Shown: positions 1-12,763 of the stretch, piece by piece | How positions within the stretch are numbered: position 1 is the first letter of the stretch | Layout: each line of letters starts with the position of its first letter | DNA from: Siderastrea siderea | Lineage: Eukaryota > Cnidaria > Anthozoa > Scleractinia > Rhizangiidae | DNA: 64,000 nt | Direction: 5' to 3' | Assembly (NCBI GenBank): GCA_964030785.1 | Contig: OZ034975.1 | Location: 1,868,701 to 1,932,700 of the forward strand | Position numbers and translations under genes: made by a program | Notes under the pieces: generated by a model | What the model saw: only the letters and a program-made list of their open reading frames with translations | Told to the model about the DNA's origin: nothing | Database searches by the model: none

Positions 1-213
1 TTATAATCTGAAAAGTTATAAATAATGAGGTCGTGGTTCGACTTGCAAACATACAGAAACTGAAAACGCGACCTAGAAATTTCATAAGAAATTCACTGTT
101 TCCATGAGCTTTTTTTGAAGGCAAGTGCTAGAGTTGTTGTGTTTCCAAGCGACCTAATACAATCTTGTAACGAAATATTTCTCGCGAATTAAAAACATAA
201 CTGATGTCTGCAC

Positions 214-642
214 AGGACACCCAAGCATAACATTTGAATATTATTAAAAATGGCGTTTCAAAATATAAGACTTTGTATGGGATTTCGAAGCGAACATTTT
301 GAGCAATACATAACCGCAAACTAACTGAATAAAGTTCATGAAACATTACATGGTGTTGTTTGCTATCCTTACAACGCATTTTGAGCAATTTTAGGTCATG
401 TATAATACATTAACAATTGTCAATGTATTATACACGTACTAACACAGTTAAGTAAATGGACCTAAAATTGCTCAAAATGCTTTGTAAGGATAGCAAACAA
501 CACCATGTAATATTTCATAAATTTTATTCAGTTAGTTCGTTGTTATGTATTGCTCAAAATGTTCGCTTCGAAATCCCATACAAAGTCTTATATTTTGAAA
601 CGCCATTTTTAATGATATTCAAATATTATGCTTGGGCTTCCT
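214..642. repeat. Fold-back (palindromic) repeat
   Basis: Two inverted arms (about 214-411 and 422-642) read as near reverse complements. Short peptides read out of each arm on opposite strands are the same, which is a shadow of the repeat and not a gene. The centre (399-434) is itself a tight AT-rich hairpin. The right arm has about 20 extra bases near the centre. This looks like a fold-back or MITE-type element. I see no target duplication. Confidence 0.7.
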
Positions 643-650
643 ATGATGTC

Positions 651-1269
651 TGCAGGGTTTACTGGCGTTGAGATAGCAATACTTGTTTGTTTGTGGACCG
701 AGTCTTTCAGTCCCTCAAAGTGATTTGTGACATATCGTTTGCAATCGATGATTTGTGTATAGTCTTACGCAGCGTCTCTCGATCCAAAAATTCTTAGGAC
801 TCAAACTCGAACTTTAACTTTCGTAGCCAGAGAATTAACGTAGGCTTTCTACTGGAATAAAATGAGACAAACGCAAATAAAAACTACAGTTTCTCTCCGG
901 CCTTCAAAACAGCTGCTCTGCGGGATCTATATAATAAACACTCGTGCGGTAGGGAAGAGCTCGAAGTATCACTGACGGGAAAACAACCCACGCGTTTCCT
1001 ATGAATTCTGATCTACTGACACCGTCACATTACCCATATATTCCCTTTGGGCATTTACTGATGCTAGTCATCATTACCCATTTATTCTGTTCGGGCGTTT
1101 AGTGATGAAATGTCATCATTACTCACCGATTCCATGCGCTCCCTGTTCTGGCAAATCGAGATTTGATCTGGTATATATACCTACACTGTACATTTTAAGT
1201 GTAAGTACTTAACCATCCGTTTCATTTTATATACCCGCGAGCTATAAGGACGCCTCCTGCGGGGGCAAC
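651..1269. other. Non-coding stretch before the BEL/Pao element
   Basis: No gene is recognisable. A TATA-like stretch (tatatata) near 1171 and another near 1230 lie shortly before the retroelement protease remnant. They could belong to a worn 5' LTR or leader, but I cannot find the matching 3' LTR. Confidence 0.3.
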
Positions 1270-1419
1270 AAAGGTCAGCGGATTTGAAGAAGAGTTATCT
1301 ACAAAGCTTTACAAGATGACAAGACAGTGCAAACAATCCAAGCTGTTGCCATCCCCCAGATGTCAGACGAAGTTGATGAAGTTGACGTAACTGGTGAGCA
1401 TCTTCGGCCTTGCTGAGAG

Positions 1420-4400
1420 TGACATTAGAAGGAAAGCCGGTCCGATCGACCTTATAATAGGAATCAACTATTCCCGTTTCCATGTGGGTGAAACCAAAGT
1501 AAGGGGCAGTTTGGTGCCCAGGAAGAGCCCAGTCGAATGGGTCATCTTTTGATCAAACGCAGAGGGTCTAATGCCAGAAATTGAGCAAGTTGCTCTTGTT
1601 CGTCTCGCCGCGCCAGTTGACCTATCGGATTTTTGGAGGACGGAATCGATGGGTGTTTCTGTATCTCCGTGCCCTTGCGAAGCTGCCAAATTGTCAACAC
1701 AAGAAAGGAAGGAATTGAAGATGATCGAAGAGTCGTGCCGGTTGCAAGGAAGTAAATGGGTCATGAAATATCGTTGGAAAAAAGATTCGTACATTCTGCC
1801 AAATAATTACTCCCAAGTTTGCAAGAAACTGGTAGCAATCGAAAGATGCTTCATGAAGAATCCGGAGAATACAGCTAGTTATGACAAGCAAATCAAGGAA
1901 AAGGAAGAAATGCAGTTTTCAAGAAAGTTGTCACGAAAAGAGATCAACGAACGGAAAGGACCAGTATGCTACATCGCCCATCACGCAGTTATACGCCCAG
2001 AGAAGAAAAGTACGCCAGTCAGAATTGTATTTAACGGGTCAGCGTCGTATAACGGCCACACACTCAACGACTACTGGTTCAAGCGACCTGACCTCTTCAA
2101 TAATCTGTTGGGCGTTGTGATGCGATTTTGTGAGAATCCCATTGCTTTTGCGGTGACATTGCCAAGATGTACCACATAATTGTGATTCCTGAGGGAGATC
2201 AACACGTCCACAGGTTCCTATGGAGAAATTTTGAGGTCAACCGTGAGCCAGATACTTAAGTTAAGACCGTCCTAACATTTGGAGACCGTCCAGCGCCAAC
2301 CATGGCCATCACAACAATGCAGAAGACTACAAAGATGAAGGAAGAAGAAAAACCCAGAGCAGCCGAAGCTATCTTTAAAAATGCTTGTGTGGATGACATA
2401 CGCGACTCGGTGAACGATCAGCATGAAGCCAAAGATTTAATGTCAGACGTAGACGACATACTTGAAGCTAGTGGTCTCCATGTCAAGCAATGGATTTCCA
2501 GCGCGCAAACTGATGACAAAGAGAACCAAGGTGAAGATGTGCTTGGAGGCCAAAGCCACATAGAGAAGGTTCTCGGAACGGTCTGGCCTCCCAAGGAAAA
2601 TTTGCTTACATTTAAGATCAAGATGGGATTGGCTAAAGAAAACCCGCCTTCAGAAGATCCTTGCTCATTCGCTCCCATGAAGGTGACAAAGCGTCTGATC
2701 CTGAGCAAGCTTTCCGACATATTTGATTTAATTGGAGCTGGAGCAGCCGTTCTCGTCAAATCAAAAATCGTGATACAAGAGTTGTGGCAGCTTGGCCTCA
2801 GTTGGGATGAAGAAGATTCGCCTGAAGTTAAATGGAAGTGGATGAAGTTGTTCGATGAAATGATCCCTCTGAACAGTGTCAAATTTGAATGTTGTCTTAC
2901 GCCTCCTAATGCCAGTGGGAATCCCTCTTTGGTCGTCTTTTGTGATACCTCACGACAAGCGTTTGGTGCATGTGCTTATGCGAAGTGGAACCTTGAAAAT
3001 GGAAAAGTTTGGAGTTCAAATCGTAACTGCTAAGTCTGGAGTTGCGCCTCTTAAGGAACTTACCATTCCTCGCCTTGATTTACAAGCTGCCCTAGTCGTA
3101 AGCCGCCTGGGAAAGACTATCCTACAGGAGGCTTGACTGAAGTTTGAAAGGGTGCGTTACCTTTCTGACCACCGGGTTGCACTTGCCTGGATTCAAGGCG
3201 AAATTAGAAGGTACAAACCATTTGTCTCGTGCCGAGTCGCTGAAATCCAGTGCAACTCTAAGCTCTCAGAATGGTCCCACTGCCCTATTAGTCTGACTGT
3301 CGCAGATGACTTAACGAAAGGCGTCTCAGTAGAAGAGACGATTGGAAGATAATTTGATAGTCCTGAATTCCTTCAATTACAGGACGACGTTTGGCCTGTA
3401 GAACATGGCACATCAGATGTAAAGGAGGTTCACAAGGAGAAGAGAAAGGCGCAAGTCATCTACACAGCAGGTGTCAGCGAACCTGTAGTTAGCTGCCAAC
3501 CATTTTCAAAGTGGAAACGATTGCTAAGAGTGATCGCTTATGTCATCCGCTTCTGCCGCAACGTCTTTTCCAGATCCGCTGATCCACTGAATGTAGAGGA
3601 AATCGAACGTGCAGAGGAACACTGGGTAAAGAAAGCACAAGCTGGCCTCTCCACAAGAATAGCCCAAAGGGACTTCAAAACATTGAGTCCATTTGCAGAC
3701 GACAAACGTATCATTTGCGTTGATGGGCATGTCGATCCAGCTCTAGTTTCGTACGATGAGAGGCATGCCGCTCTCTTGCCATGTGATCACTGGATATCGA
3801 TGCTCATTAACCGCCGTGCACATCAATCATGTCATCCAGGCATAGCAGCAACAACTGCCAAGACCAGACGAAAATACTGGATAGTTAAGGGAAGCAAACT
3901 CTCCAAGATTGTCAAGTGACATTGTACTTTCTGCCGGAAGATGGAAGCACAGGTTGAAACTCAGCTCATGGCAAAGCTACTAAAATGTCATCTTCAGCCA
4001 TTCACACCACCTTTCATGTACACCTCATGTGACCACTTTGGGCCCTTGAAAGTAAAGATTGGCAGAAACAAAACAGCAGAGCACTACGGAGTGTTGTTCA
4101 CTTGCTGCCACCAGAGCCGTTTATTGCGAACTCGCCAGTGATGCAAGCACCATGGAATTTCTGCAAGTTTTAAGAAGATTCTTCTCCTTCTGTGGATACC
4201 CGAAAGTTCTGATCTCCGACGATGCTTCTCAAATGGTGGGGGCGGACCGAAAATTGCGCCTAATGATCGAAGGATGGGACAAAACCAAGTTCAAGGAATT
4301 CTGCGCCGACAGGGGTATGAGAAGGCAGTTCACCACCCCACTTGCCCCTCATCAGAATGGATGTTCTGAGTCGCTAATCAAAACAACAAAGTCCTGCCTA

Positions 4401-4803
4401 AAGAAAGCCATAAGAAAAGCCGTTCTCACCCCTTCGAGCTCTATACTTGCCTGCTTGAACCAACGACCCATCCGAAGAATACCAAACGATCCGGACGACG
4501 GCGCCTATCTGCGTCCAAACGAATCGATGGCCTTTTCCACCACCTTTTCCAGAATGAGTCACTCGTTCTGGAAAAGGTGGTCTCGTGATGTTCTTCCACT
4601 GCTCGTGCCACAAAAGAAATGGAATGCGGAAACCAGAAATGGAAAAGTCAATGATTTCGTCATCGTAGCAGATCCAAACCCCGTACGAGGGAAGTGGAAC
4701 GTTGCTGGAGTCTCTAAGTGTTTCCCGGAGAAGATGGTGATAGGACGAAATGTGCAAGTGAAGACGGCCTCAGGAAAATACACACCTTCAATTACAAAGA
4801 TCT
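1420..4803 (+). pseudogene. BEL/Pao pol pseudogene
   Basis: Domains in order: the end of an aspartic protease domain (IGINY and HVGETK-like motifs, 1455-1560); the RT N-terminal region and palm start (1571-2179, with RPEKKSTPVRIVF); an RT motif C variant (CVDD, about 2386); RNase H-like sequence (VVFCDTSRQAFGACAY, about 2930); and an integrase with a DDE-type core (CDHFGP near 4030, ISDDASQ near 4213, GCSESLIK near 4363). The integrase C-terminal domain ends with TGA at 4803. The frame is broken between these blocks, so no full polyprotein can be made. Confidence 0.75.
4540..4580. repeat. Perfect 15-bp inverted repeat inside the BEL integrase remnant
   Basis: CCACCTTTTCCAGAA (4540-4554) is followed after 11 bases by its exact reverse complement (4566-4580). 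The flanking translation is still integrase-like, so this may be a template-switch mutation in the dead element. Confidence 0.7.
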
Positions 4804-4859
4804 GAGTCATTTTTCCAGCAGAAGGATACGCTGATTAGAACGGGGAGTCCCGATTGCGT

Positions 4860-4882
4860 GGGGGGGGGGGGGGGGGGGGGGG
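4860..4882. repeat. Poly-G run (23 nt)
   Basis: An uninterrupted run of G, followed by further G-rich sequence. It has G-quadruplex potential, and its length is unreliable in assemblies. Confidence 0.9.
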
Positions 4883-5768
4883 AAGGTGGGGGGTGGGGAA
4901 TGTTCTTATGACTGATAAGAGACATAATGTGCGGTTACGCAAGACCGCTTCTGAAACTAAATGGCCTAGGTGTTAGGTTTCCGTTTTTCCGACAAAGGAC
5001 AATGTTTAGATAAGGTTTTGAAAGTGCTATGGTTTTGTACGAATTTCTGTTTTGATGTTTATGTTTTACAACTAAAGCAGACGAAGCTTGGACAGATGTA
5101 AGTGAACAATTCGATTGCATTTTTGTTTCTTTCGTCATTGATTTTCTATTCGAAAACTACAGAATTGCAATTGCTATTTGAAATTGTTACAGTTTCAGGT
5201 TACCCGCCGTCATTATATTAAATGCTGATTCTACCAAGCCTGTTCGTCTTTGTGTGGTTGAATCGTGTTTCTCGTCAATCCACTAATAGCTACTTACTTT
5301 TCTACAGATAGCCATCGTTAAGCGCCTAAAATAATCATGGTCAGAAATAGCAAACAAAATCAAATGTAGTGAACTGCACTGAATCAAGGTGGGCCAGATG
5401 TACATCTCTACATCCCCAGTAGTTTAGTACAAAGGTACCACAGCCTTAACTGTGGTATCATAACATTCGGAATGAACATCAACCCAACTGAACTATTTGT
5501 AACAACTGATCGACGTAGCTGAGCTTTCAAAAACAACAAGCGTTTAAAAACGGCTTGAATGACCAAGCTAAACAGACATGTTAGCCGTGAACCGGTTTTG
5601 TCCAATTTGATCATCAGCGCGCACATCTTAGCTCGCTTGCACAGGTCTCCTCTCTCCTTCTTCCTGTGCAGGAAGAAGAGAGGAAACTCCAGCACGAACG
5701 CTACACTTTCCTCTACATGCGGCAACCATGTAATTTTTGGTCTCTTTGTTTTTAGTTTTCTGTCGATC
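4883..5768. other. Non-coding stretch
   Basis: AT-rich sequence with only short unsupported reading frames. I see no gene, RNA or element boundary in it. Confidence 0.5.
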
Positions 5769-5770
5769 TA

Positions 5771-5996
5771 GAGTGCAAACAGTATTTCCGTGAAATACAA
5801 ATTCCAGATTTGTAAAATTCTGTACAATTCAGTTGTTTGTACAATTTAGCTGAAAAATTGTTGAGGCATGAACAGCCGCTTTTTTGACTATATGAAAAGA
5901 TGAAATTGACTATTCGCGTAGTTGGCTATTCACAAAATCGCACAAATTTGTGAAATTTCGTTTTACTAATGTTTCACGGAAATACTGTTTGCACTC
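5771..5996. mobile_element. MITE with about 25-bp TIRs and TA target duplication
   Basis: The ends GAGTGCAAACAGTATTTCCG (5771 onward) and its reverse complement (ending 5996) form terminal inverted repeats, each flanked by TA (5769-5770 and 5997-5998). The 226-bp interior has no coding capacity. TA duplication fits a non-autonomous Tc1/mariner-like element. Confidence 0.7.
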
Positions 5997-6093
5997 TAAA
6001 CTAACTCATTCTGAGGACTGATTCTATTTTAAAGTTAGATGGTTATCGATTCCAGAAAAAATCTTGCTTTTGAACATGATCTAGTTCGCCACT

Positions 6094-6160
6094 AGTCTCT
6101 TAGTAGCTCAGTGGTTAGAGCGTCCGACTGGTGTACCGGTTCGATTCCCGTCGGGGAATC
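6094..6160 (+). pseudogene. tRNA-like remnant
   Basis: A good A-box-like segment (TAGTAGCTCAGTGGTTAGAG, 6101-6120) and a B-box-like segment (GGTTCGATTCCCG, 6138-6150) are present. The anticodon arm is shortened and the acceptor stem does not pair well. Best read as a decayed tRNA or tRNA-derived SINE head. Confidence 0.4.
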
Positions 6161-7182
6161 AGACTCATACTGAATTTACAGCCATGCTCCGTCACGCGTG
6201 ACTGGTATTTATGAAAATTTGAATGGAGTTTTCAAATTTACGCTTCGGTGTTGTAAATTCATCCTGAGATTCGGAATTCCCGTGAGAATTTTACCACATT
6301 TTCGGAAACAAAGAGCCACAAAAAAATTATTTGAATTGTTACATATCCGAACAGTATTAGGTTTTTTTATGGGTGTAGCGAACTTATTTTTCCGTTAACT
6401 CGTGACTTTCAAAGTGATTTCCAGAGAGATCTTTAAGGTTTCATTCAAATCTCGTGACGGAGCACGGCTGTAAAAGTGTATAGTAACAGGAAATTCGGCC
6501 TCAGTTTCAGGATATAAGTCCATAATTTTAGTCATTTCGTGTTATTGTTTGCCAGCAAACGGCTACAAAAATGTACCAAGTTGCTGTTCACATTTAAAAA
6601 CCTTCATGTGATCTGATTTTCGCGCAATGAAAGACGCCTTGTGGTGAAGCCCCTTACTTCTTATCCATGGCAGGAAGGAATGAGTGCTCAACATGGTCTT
6701 CACCAATTACAGTCGCGATAGTTGCCATATAAGTCATGCAGTGACAATGTGGATTTGCTGCCAGCAACCTGCCAGAAAACTATACTACCATAATAGACCA
6801 TACTACAGTCTTTGCTTAAGTTGGATTCGTTTGTCACTACTATTCTGTCCAAGAACTACAATAGCGTGACTTAGCATGACAGAATCGCCTAATATGGTGT
6901 TACCTAGCTCACCTTACCTTCTAATACAGTTAAAGATCTAACACTGTTTAAAGTGAAAATTGTCACTATCATCGTCAAAAGTTCTGACCTCTTACCGTCC
7001 TCTTTGACTAGCTTTTGACTGCTCAAAACTATTTTTATACAAATAACCGATCCTTTGAAACGTTTTAGGTATCATTATTTTTCATATTTAACAAAAGAAG
7101 CTTTGCTTTTAGCCTTGTCGCTATGTCCTTTGTAATTCCGATGGCAAGGTCCATTTTAACTAGCTTTCATTTTAAGACAATT
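6161..7182. other. 3' flank of the EAR gene, duplicated elsewhere
   Basis: From about 6685 to 7182 this non-coding sequence resembles 61615-62085 and 62930-63320, which lie downstream of the other EAR copies. The EAR gene duplications therefore carried their 3' flanks. No gene seen. Confidence 0.55.
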
Positions 7183-10100
7183 TTAGATCCATTTATACAC
7201 CGTGCTGTTGATTTTGTATTCCTCATCATTGTTTATGGAATTTGCAACTGCCAGGTACGTGTGACCTTTGTATTCAAATGATGTCATATCAGTCGCCCCC
7301 TGAGTTGATATCTCTTGGTACTGAATGAACTGCTCTCCAGAGTACTGGTATATAACAGACTTTGTGTTGAATCTCTGACTGCCATCCTTCCAACTGGCCA
7401 CACCGAGGAACGTCTGATCGCTCATCACAAATGGATGCCATGCGAAAGCTCCACGAGTACGGATAGACTGAAAGAGAACAAACTTGCCGAAATACCATTT
7501 GTAAATGAAAGAGGCCGTATTGGGATAATGTCCATCGAAATGGTTGGCAAAGGCGAGGAATGTGTCACCGTTGATGTTGAAGGACTTAACATCCACTGCT
7601 CCATATGTCTGAAGAGACTGCAGTTTGACAAAGCTGTTCCCTGACCACTTGAATACAGTGGAGGGGCCAGCATAGCCCTGTTGGGAGCTGTACTGGTTGG
7701 CAAAAACAATGAAGGTTTCACTGTTTATTACAAACGCAGTGCTTGCCCGGGCTTTCTCAGTTCCTATCTCCTGAAACTTTTCAAACTGGTTGTCCTTCCA
7801 TTTGTAGATGACTGACTTCATACCTTTAAAATTCGTAACGGCGAGAAACGGTTCCTGTAGTATTTTAAAATAATTGAAGCTTGTTGCTCCATTTGTTGAA
7901 ACGTTTTGGGAAGCGACAAACTGGTGTCCATTCCACTGGTAAATAACAGAGTTTAGTTGGTATAAAGCCGCATTTCGTTGATTAGCAACAGCGAGGTAAT
8001 GTTTATCAGCGATCGTAAAATATTCGATGTCAGCTACTCCGGTAGTGACCATGGTCTGGTAGAGGAAGAACTTTTCAGATGAATCGTTCAGTTTATAGAT
8101 GAAGGAGTTTGTTTTGAAGCCCTCAGTATCATGACTGTTGGCGAAGGCGAGAAACAGACTTCCATTGATGCTGAATTGTTCAACAGCTTGAGCTAAACTG
8201 GTTGGTAAATCTTGGTACTTTTCGAAGCGGTGAAAACTACTGGAACAATCTTTGATAGAAAAACAAGCATGCTACATTTAACATTAAAAACATATCAATG
8301 CCACCTGAAAGAAACCTTTGACACTGCAACTGGAAAAGATGAGCTTACCATTTTGTTTCCATTATTTTTTGTGGGAAATCTCATTAGTGGGGGGCGGGGA
8401 AATACGTTAACGCTGATGACGTCATAGGCGAGTGTCTTGATCTCATGAACAAAATGCGGTGGATTCTCATTAGCGTATAACCGGTTTGACATGTTTTAAG
8501 TTATTTTTGGGTCAATGATGTCATAGTGTATTTTCATCGTTCTTAAGCCTATAAAAGCTTGCCCTCTGGCAAGCGCATCATTCACAAACTTCGATCGTTT
8601 GAGTCCAGGTAGTTCTGGGCAGTATTGCGGTACTGGATACCACCAATCCAGCCACCAGTGACGCAGAAAGTTATTTAGAAGAGGTTAAGATCAGCCTTGC
8701 TAATATTCAAGAGCGTAGACCAAAAGGTAATCTGCCACAGAGAGCGACACGCGCAAAAAGATTTAACACACAACAAAAACATCGTACTGAAAAAAGCGGA
8801 TAAGGGAACCACTGCCGTCATAATGAACAGACAAGACAAAATTAAGGAGGGCCGGAGTCTACTTGACAACACTGCCCAGTACTACCTAGCCGCAAACACA
8901 TACTAAGAGAGAAATGGCACCTTATACAAAACCATCCAAGGTTAAAAGAAATTTCAAGAAGCCTCCTCTCTTACCGTAAAGAAGAGGGAAATCTCTCAAA
9001 GACATTCTTGTTAGAGCTACGCAGGAGCCATAATCGGGGACTATGGTTCCTGAGCTAAGCTATAAAGGCTTAGAAAATACCACGTTCGAACTGTACAGGA
9101 GTCGTGTTGGCCCGTCAACACCTTTTAAAACTGAGCCTGTTCGCAAGCTAAATAAGACGGACTTTGAGCTATCAATAATGGGTGCATTGGGTGAATCACT
9201 TAGGGTGATGTCACCCAAACACAAACTGAAGAACATCCTGGCCATTCAGTTTCCACTGAACTGATTCTCAGTTTCAGTCAGGACCTAATCCAGGGGCGTG
9301 AAAAAAGGTGTTGACACGGTGGTAATCCTCTGGTGCTTCCCGAATCATGAGCGTTTTGCCCGAAAAAGGTCAAAGTTTCCGAAATTGGCAGGGGGGACCA
9401 CCAAGCAGTTCTTTTGCTTTTGTTAGTTTTATGATTTCGGCCTGAAATTCGAAAAATGGTTTGGCCGCACAGCTTCCTGTTTGTTCTGATGCTAATATTC
9501 CCACCGTTTTCGAAATCTTCGTTACATTTGGTGACTGGACTAGAATATAACTTATTCATATCTAAATGACTTTCGTTTAGCTTTAAAAAATCATGCTGAC
9601 TTTTCTTAATTTAACTGATATGGTTTAATCTGCGCAAATGCATGGTGACGACTATTTATCATGACGCTTGTATCAGATTTCAAGACCATACAAACTCAAA
9701 TTTATTTCCGCTTCGAACACCTAACGTCTTGAGTGATCTTAAAAGATAAGTACACTTCGCTTGGGTTTTGAATTTGGCAATTGTGCTTCACTCCATGAGA
9801 TTTCACTTTTTTTAGATTTCTCTCCCCATCTAACCTTTCCTTTCCTTTCCTTTTCTTTTTTTGAGTAGCATTTTCAGTTAGTCCCTTTTTTAGGCATTTT
9901 ACATGACTTTCATTGTAATTAAGTATTAATCCCTCGTACTGATTATAATCCAAACTGAGCTCAATTGAGATTTTTTTACCTACCCTCTGAGGATTTTTCA
10001 ATTTCTTCAACTATTCTATCGAGTAGACTCATAACTTCTTCTTGTCGTCTGTTGACTTCGTTCTTTTTCTTTTTAATCGCATCAGCGATCATCTTTTCGT

Positions 10101-10733
10101 CAGTGGAAGCTGCAAGCAAATGTTTTAGCAACATTGTGAGAAAGACTAAGAGTATTCTTCTTCTTCTTGTCATCATTATCATCATCATTATTATGTTCAC
10201 TACCACTCCACGTCCATATGTTGAACTATTTGATCGTCAGAATTAATGAATATTTTACTTGATCAGTGCGGCCATTTTCTGTGCGGGATGTCCGTCAATG
10301 AACAGTTGTTGAAGATGTTTAGGGTTATTCTAATCCTACTAAAAAGCCTCTTCATAGCCTGTAAGCCAGATGTCCAAACTCTAATAGTAAAAAAAAGAAA
10401 AACCTAAAATCTTTATTAGAGAAATGATGGTGCAATCGGTGAAGACTTGGCAAGATTTGCAAACATATTTTTTAGGCCTCTGTTAGGTTAAACTCGGTAA
10501 ACTCAATTGCAGTATCGACAGCAAGACATGTAGACCCCAATTAGTTTTTTGCTTCTTTTTTCAACTCCAAAATTATCTTTCCAATAAGCATCTTTCTGAA
10601 TAACTAATAAATAGCTGTGTTTCTATTTTCCAGGACATTACTACTTACCTCTTGAGCTTACGGGCTGCATTGCCATCACAGCCACTGAGGACATGATTAC
10701 GAGGAGAAAGAACATTGTTTCCTTAACAGCCAT
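7183..10733 (-). CDS. Secreted EAR-repeat (EPTP) protein, three exons
   Basis: Model on the minus strand: exon 1 10733-10649, exon 2 10109-9984, exon 3 8249-7183. The total is 1278 nt, in frame, coding 425 aa. Exon 1 starts at an ATG and encodes a hydrophobic signal peptide, then a GTAAGT donor. Exon 2, after a TTGCAG acceptor, encodes a charged helical, coiled-coil-like segment and ends at GTAGGT. Exon 3 follows a pyrimidine-rich ATCAAAG acceptor and encodes about seven EAR repeats with the recurring pattern F.I....FLA.AN....SFIYKW.G..F...Q. Both junctions are phase 1 and agree. EAR repeats form beta-propellers and are found in extracellular or receptor proteins (LGI, TSPEAR families); the ligand here is unknown. 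Intron 2 holds a Penelope-like fragment. Exact splice sites are inferred. Confidence 0.8.
8600..9264 (+). pseudogene. Penelope-like element fragment in EAR intron 2
   Basis: The translation at 8697-8906 contains NIVLKKADKGTTAVIMNR followed by a K..EG..LLD...YY stretch. This matches the start of Penelope-like reverse transcriptases (ADKG motif). The rest is not recognisable. It lies antisense to the host gene. Confidence 0.55.
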
Positions 10734-11620
10734 CTTGTTTCTATTGTTAAATGAAACATGGACCTAAATGGTTAGTTCTGAACATGTTACCGATCTATCT
10801 GAACCGTAAATGTCCAGTAGTGAATAACAACGGTATGTTTCTTTCATTGTAAATAATGCAGCTATTATCTAGCTGTCTTGTTCTTTATATCCGAAAAATA
10901 CAACTTATTCATGTACTTCATGTTGCCTCATCTTAAGGACAAAGTAATTTGAAAATAACGTTGACCCCTCACAGGAAAAAAGGAAAAACAAGACGCAAAT
11001 AAACCAAAAGAAAAAGTTCTCACATTCCGTTTCACCACATACCTCAGACGAGGAAACGTTCCGAACTGTGACGTGTCTTCCTGTAAACGGGCACGGTGTG
11101 TGTAGCTTACTGCTTATTCTAATAGGGAATAAAACATATTGTTTGATTTTCACCTGGTGAAGGAAAAACTCGGTTTAAATTATTTATTAGTCGTTGAAAA
11201 TTATGTAAAAAGTGCAAACATTTAAATATGTTTTACGACGCGTGCGTTTGCATATTTTTGTCACCTAAATTTTCGGAAATTTTTAAAAATACAAATTAGA
11301 TTTTGAACAGAAATGCCGTATGAACGTAGTTTTGGTCTTAAGGAATTAAGAAAAATATATAAAGAAAAAAGAAGATATTTCTGGCCCTTTTGTTCACATA
11401 TGGACTGTATCTCAAACGGTTTTCCACTCCCAGCTGGCTGGTTGTGTGACTGATCAGCCGCGGAGAACGCTGACTACAAAAAATGTTGAATAGCGGTTGT
11501 TACACGGCAAAGTTGCACGTTTCAAAGAAAAAAATATTTATAGCTATACAAAAATGTATGACTCACTTTTGACTTATTCAGTTTTTTTTTGTTGAGGTTG
11601 TCCCGTGTCAACAGAGCATA
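10734..11620. other. Upstream flank of the EAR gene with a dispersed repeat
   Basis: A block at about 11017-11400 matches 57754-58130 in the same orientation with moderate divergence (shared TTCTCACATTCCGTTTCACC start), so it is a dispersed repeat. The promoter of the EAR gene should lie just above 10733 on the minus strand, but I see no clear TATA box. Confidence 0.45.
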
Positions 11621-11624
11621 AACT

Positions 11625-12375
11625 ACAGTCAAACCTGTTTTAAACGGTCACTCACGGAGAATGGCTCAGTGACCGCTTAATACAGGTTCCAGAAAATTAC
11701 CTGTAGTACATATTAAACAGCATTTTGATTCTTATTTGATCACACAATGTACAGTTCTGTCATAAGAAACACTCACATGTCAATATTAGAAAGGGTAACA
11801 GTCACGAATATACGATACCAAAACGGGGAACAAAGAGAACTAAAAGTACACTCAGTGTCTTGTTCATGTGTACTGTATACATGTGGTCTTTTTACTATCC
11901 GGTCTTTGTCAAAATACTAATTATATATAAACGGTGTAATCCAGTTATCAGAACCGCTTACTCGGTTATGTAAGAAGCAGTAACTAATTGTAACTTTTCG
12001 TGGGACTAGTTAAAAGAGAGCCTTATGAAAGAAATATTCGACGTACAATGTTGATAACTTGCACGACGTTTGTTATATACTCCGTGATTGAATTTCGTAG
12101 ATTTTGACTTTGCTGGGAAATAATTTGCTGTCATTAAAATATTTGTCATTTCTTATTACATTTGATGTCTTCTAATTATTTTCTTGTACAAAATGATCGT
12201 TTAATACAGGCCAAAACAATAGAAGCGGCTCTGGGGGACCTTGGAAAGGGTGATCGCGACCGCTTAATAGAGGTGACTGCTTAGTGAAGGTTTAGTTTAC
12301 AGTACAGCTTAATGGAGGTTAAGTAAACAGTACTTAAGGGAAGCGATTTGCGGGACTTAATACACATTGGACTGT
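11625..12375. repeat. Probable non-autonomous transposon of the CAAACCTG / GACCGCTTAATA type
   Basis: The segment opens with ACAGTCAAACCTGTTTTAA and holds several copies of a GACCGCTTAATA-like motif in both strands. Near the end it has ATTGGACTGT. The arrangement suggests imperfect terminal repeats around a non-coding body. No open frame; boundaries approximate. Confidence 0.4.
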
Positions 12376-12761
12376 AAATGTGTCACAGAGTGGAGATATA
12401 CAAGAAATTTGCATTTTTAAAAGGTAAGGGACTGTGCAATAATTAGCCGGGGGAAGAGTTGGTAAATGGGTAAAATACGGCTCAAAATTAAGTCGCACCC
12501 CCCTTCTCACTAAGCAGAAATTAACTTTAGCCTCCCCTCACCTACTGCTAATATTAAGGTCAAAGCCCCCCCCCCCTCCCCTGCTTCCTCCCTGCATTGG
12601 ATCCCTCATACTTAATTTACGTGTTGGATGTCTTCCTCAGGCACAAAACGTACTTCAAGTAACTCTTCAAATGACTTTGCTAAATAATCAAACTGTTTAT
12701 ATTTATATAGTTCAATTTATTGCTATTAAATTCAACAGTTGGGTTTTCCATTCTCTTTAAT
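12376..12761. other. Non-coding stretch
   Basis: Contains a C-rich low-complexity run near 12570. No gene seen. Confidence 0.4.
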
Positions 12762-12763
12762 TA

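Larger units (their letters stand above)
1270..4803 (+). mobile_element. Decayed BEL/Pao LTR retrotransposon
   Basis: The order protease end, reverse transcriptase, RNase H, integrase is the BEL/Pao order, and the linker between protease and RT (DFW..ES.G ... LP.NY) is typical of the group. The copy lacks gag and the start of the protease, has several frame changes and stops, and shows no convincing LTR pair. It is a dead, 5'-truncated copy. Confidence 0.8.
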
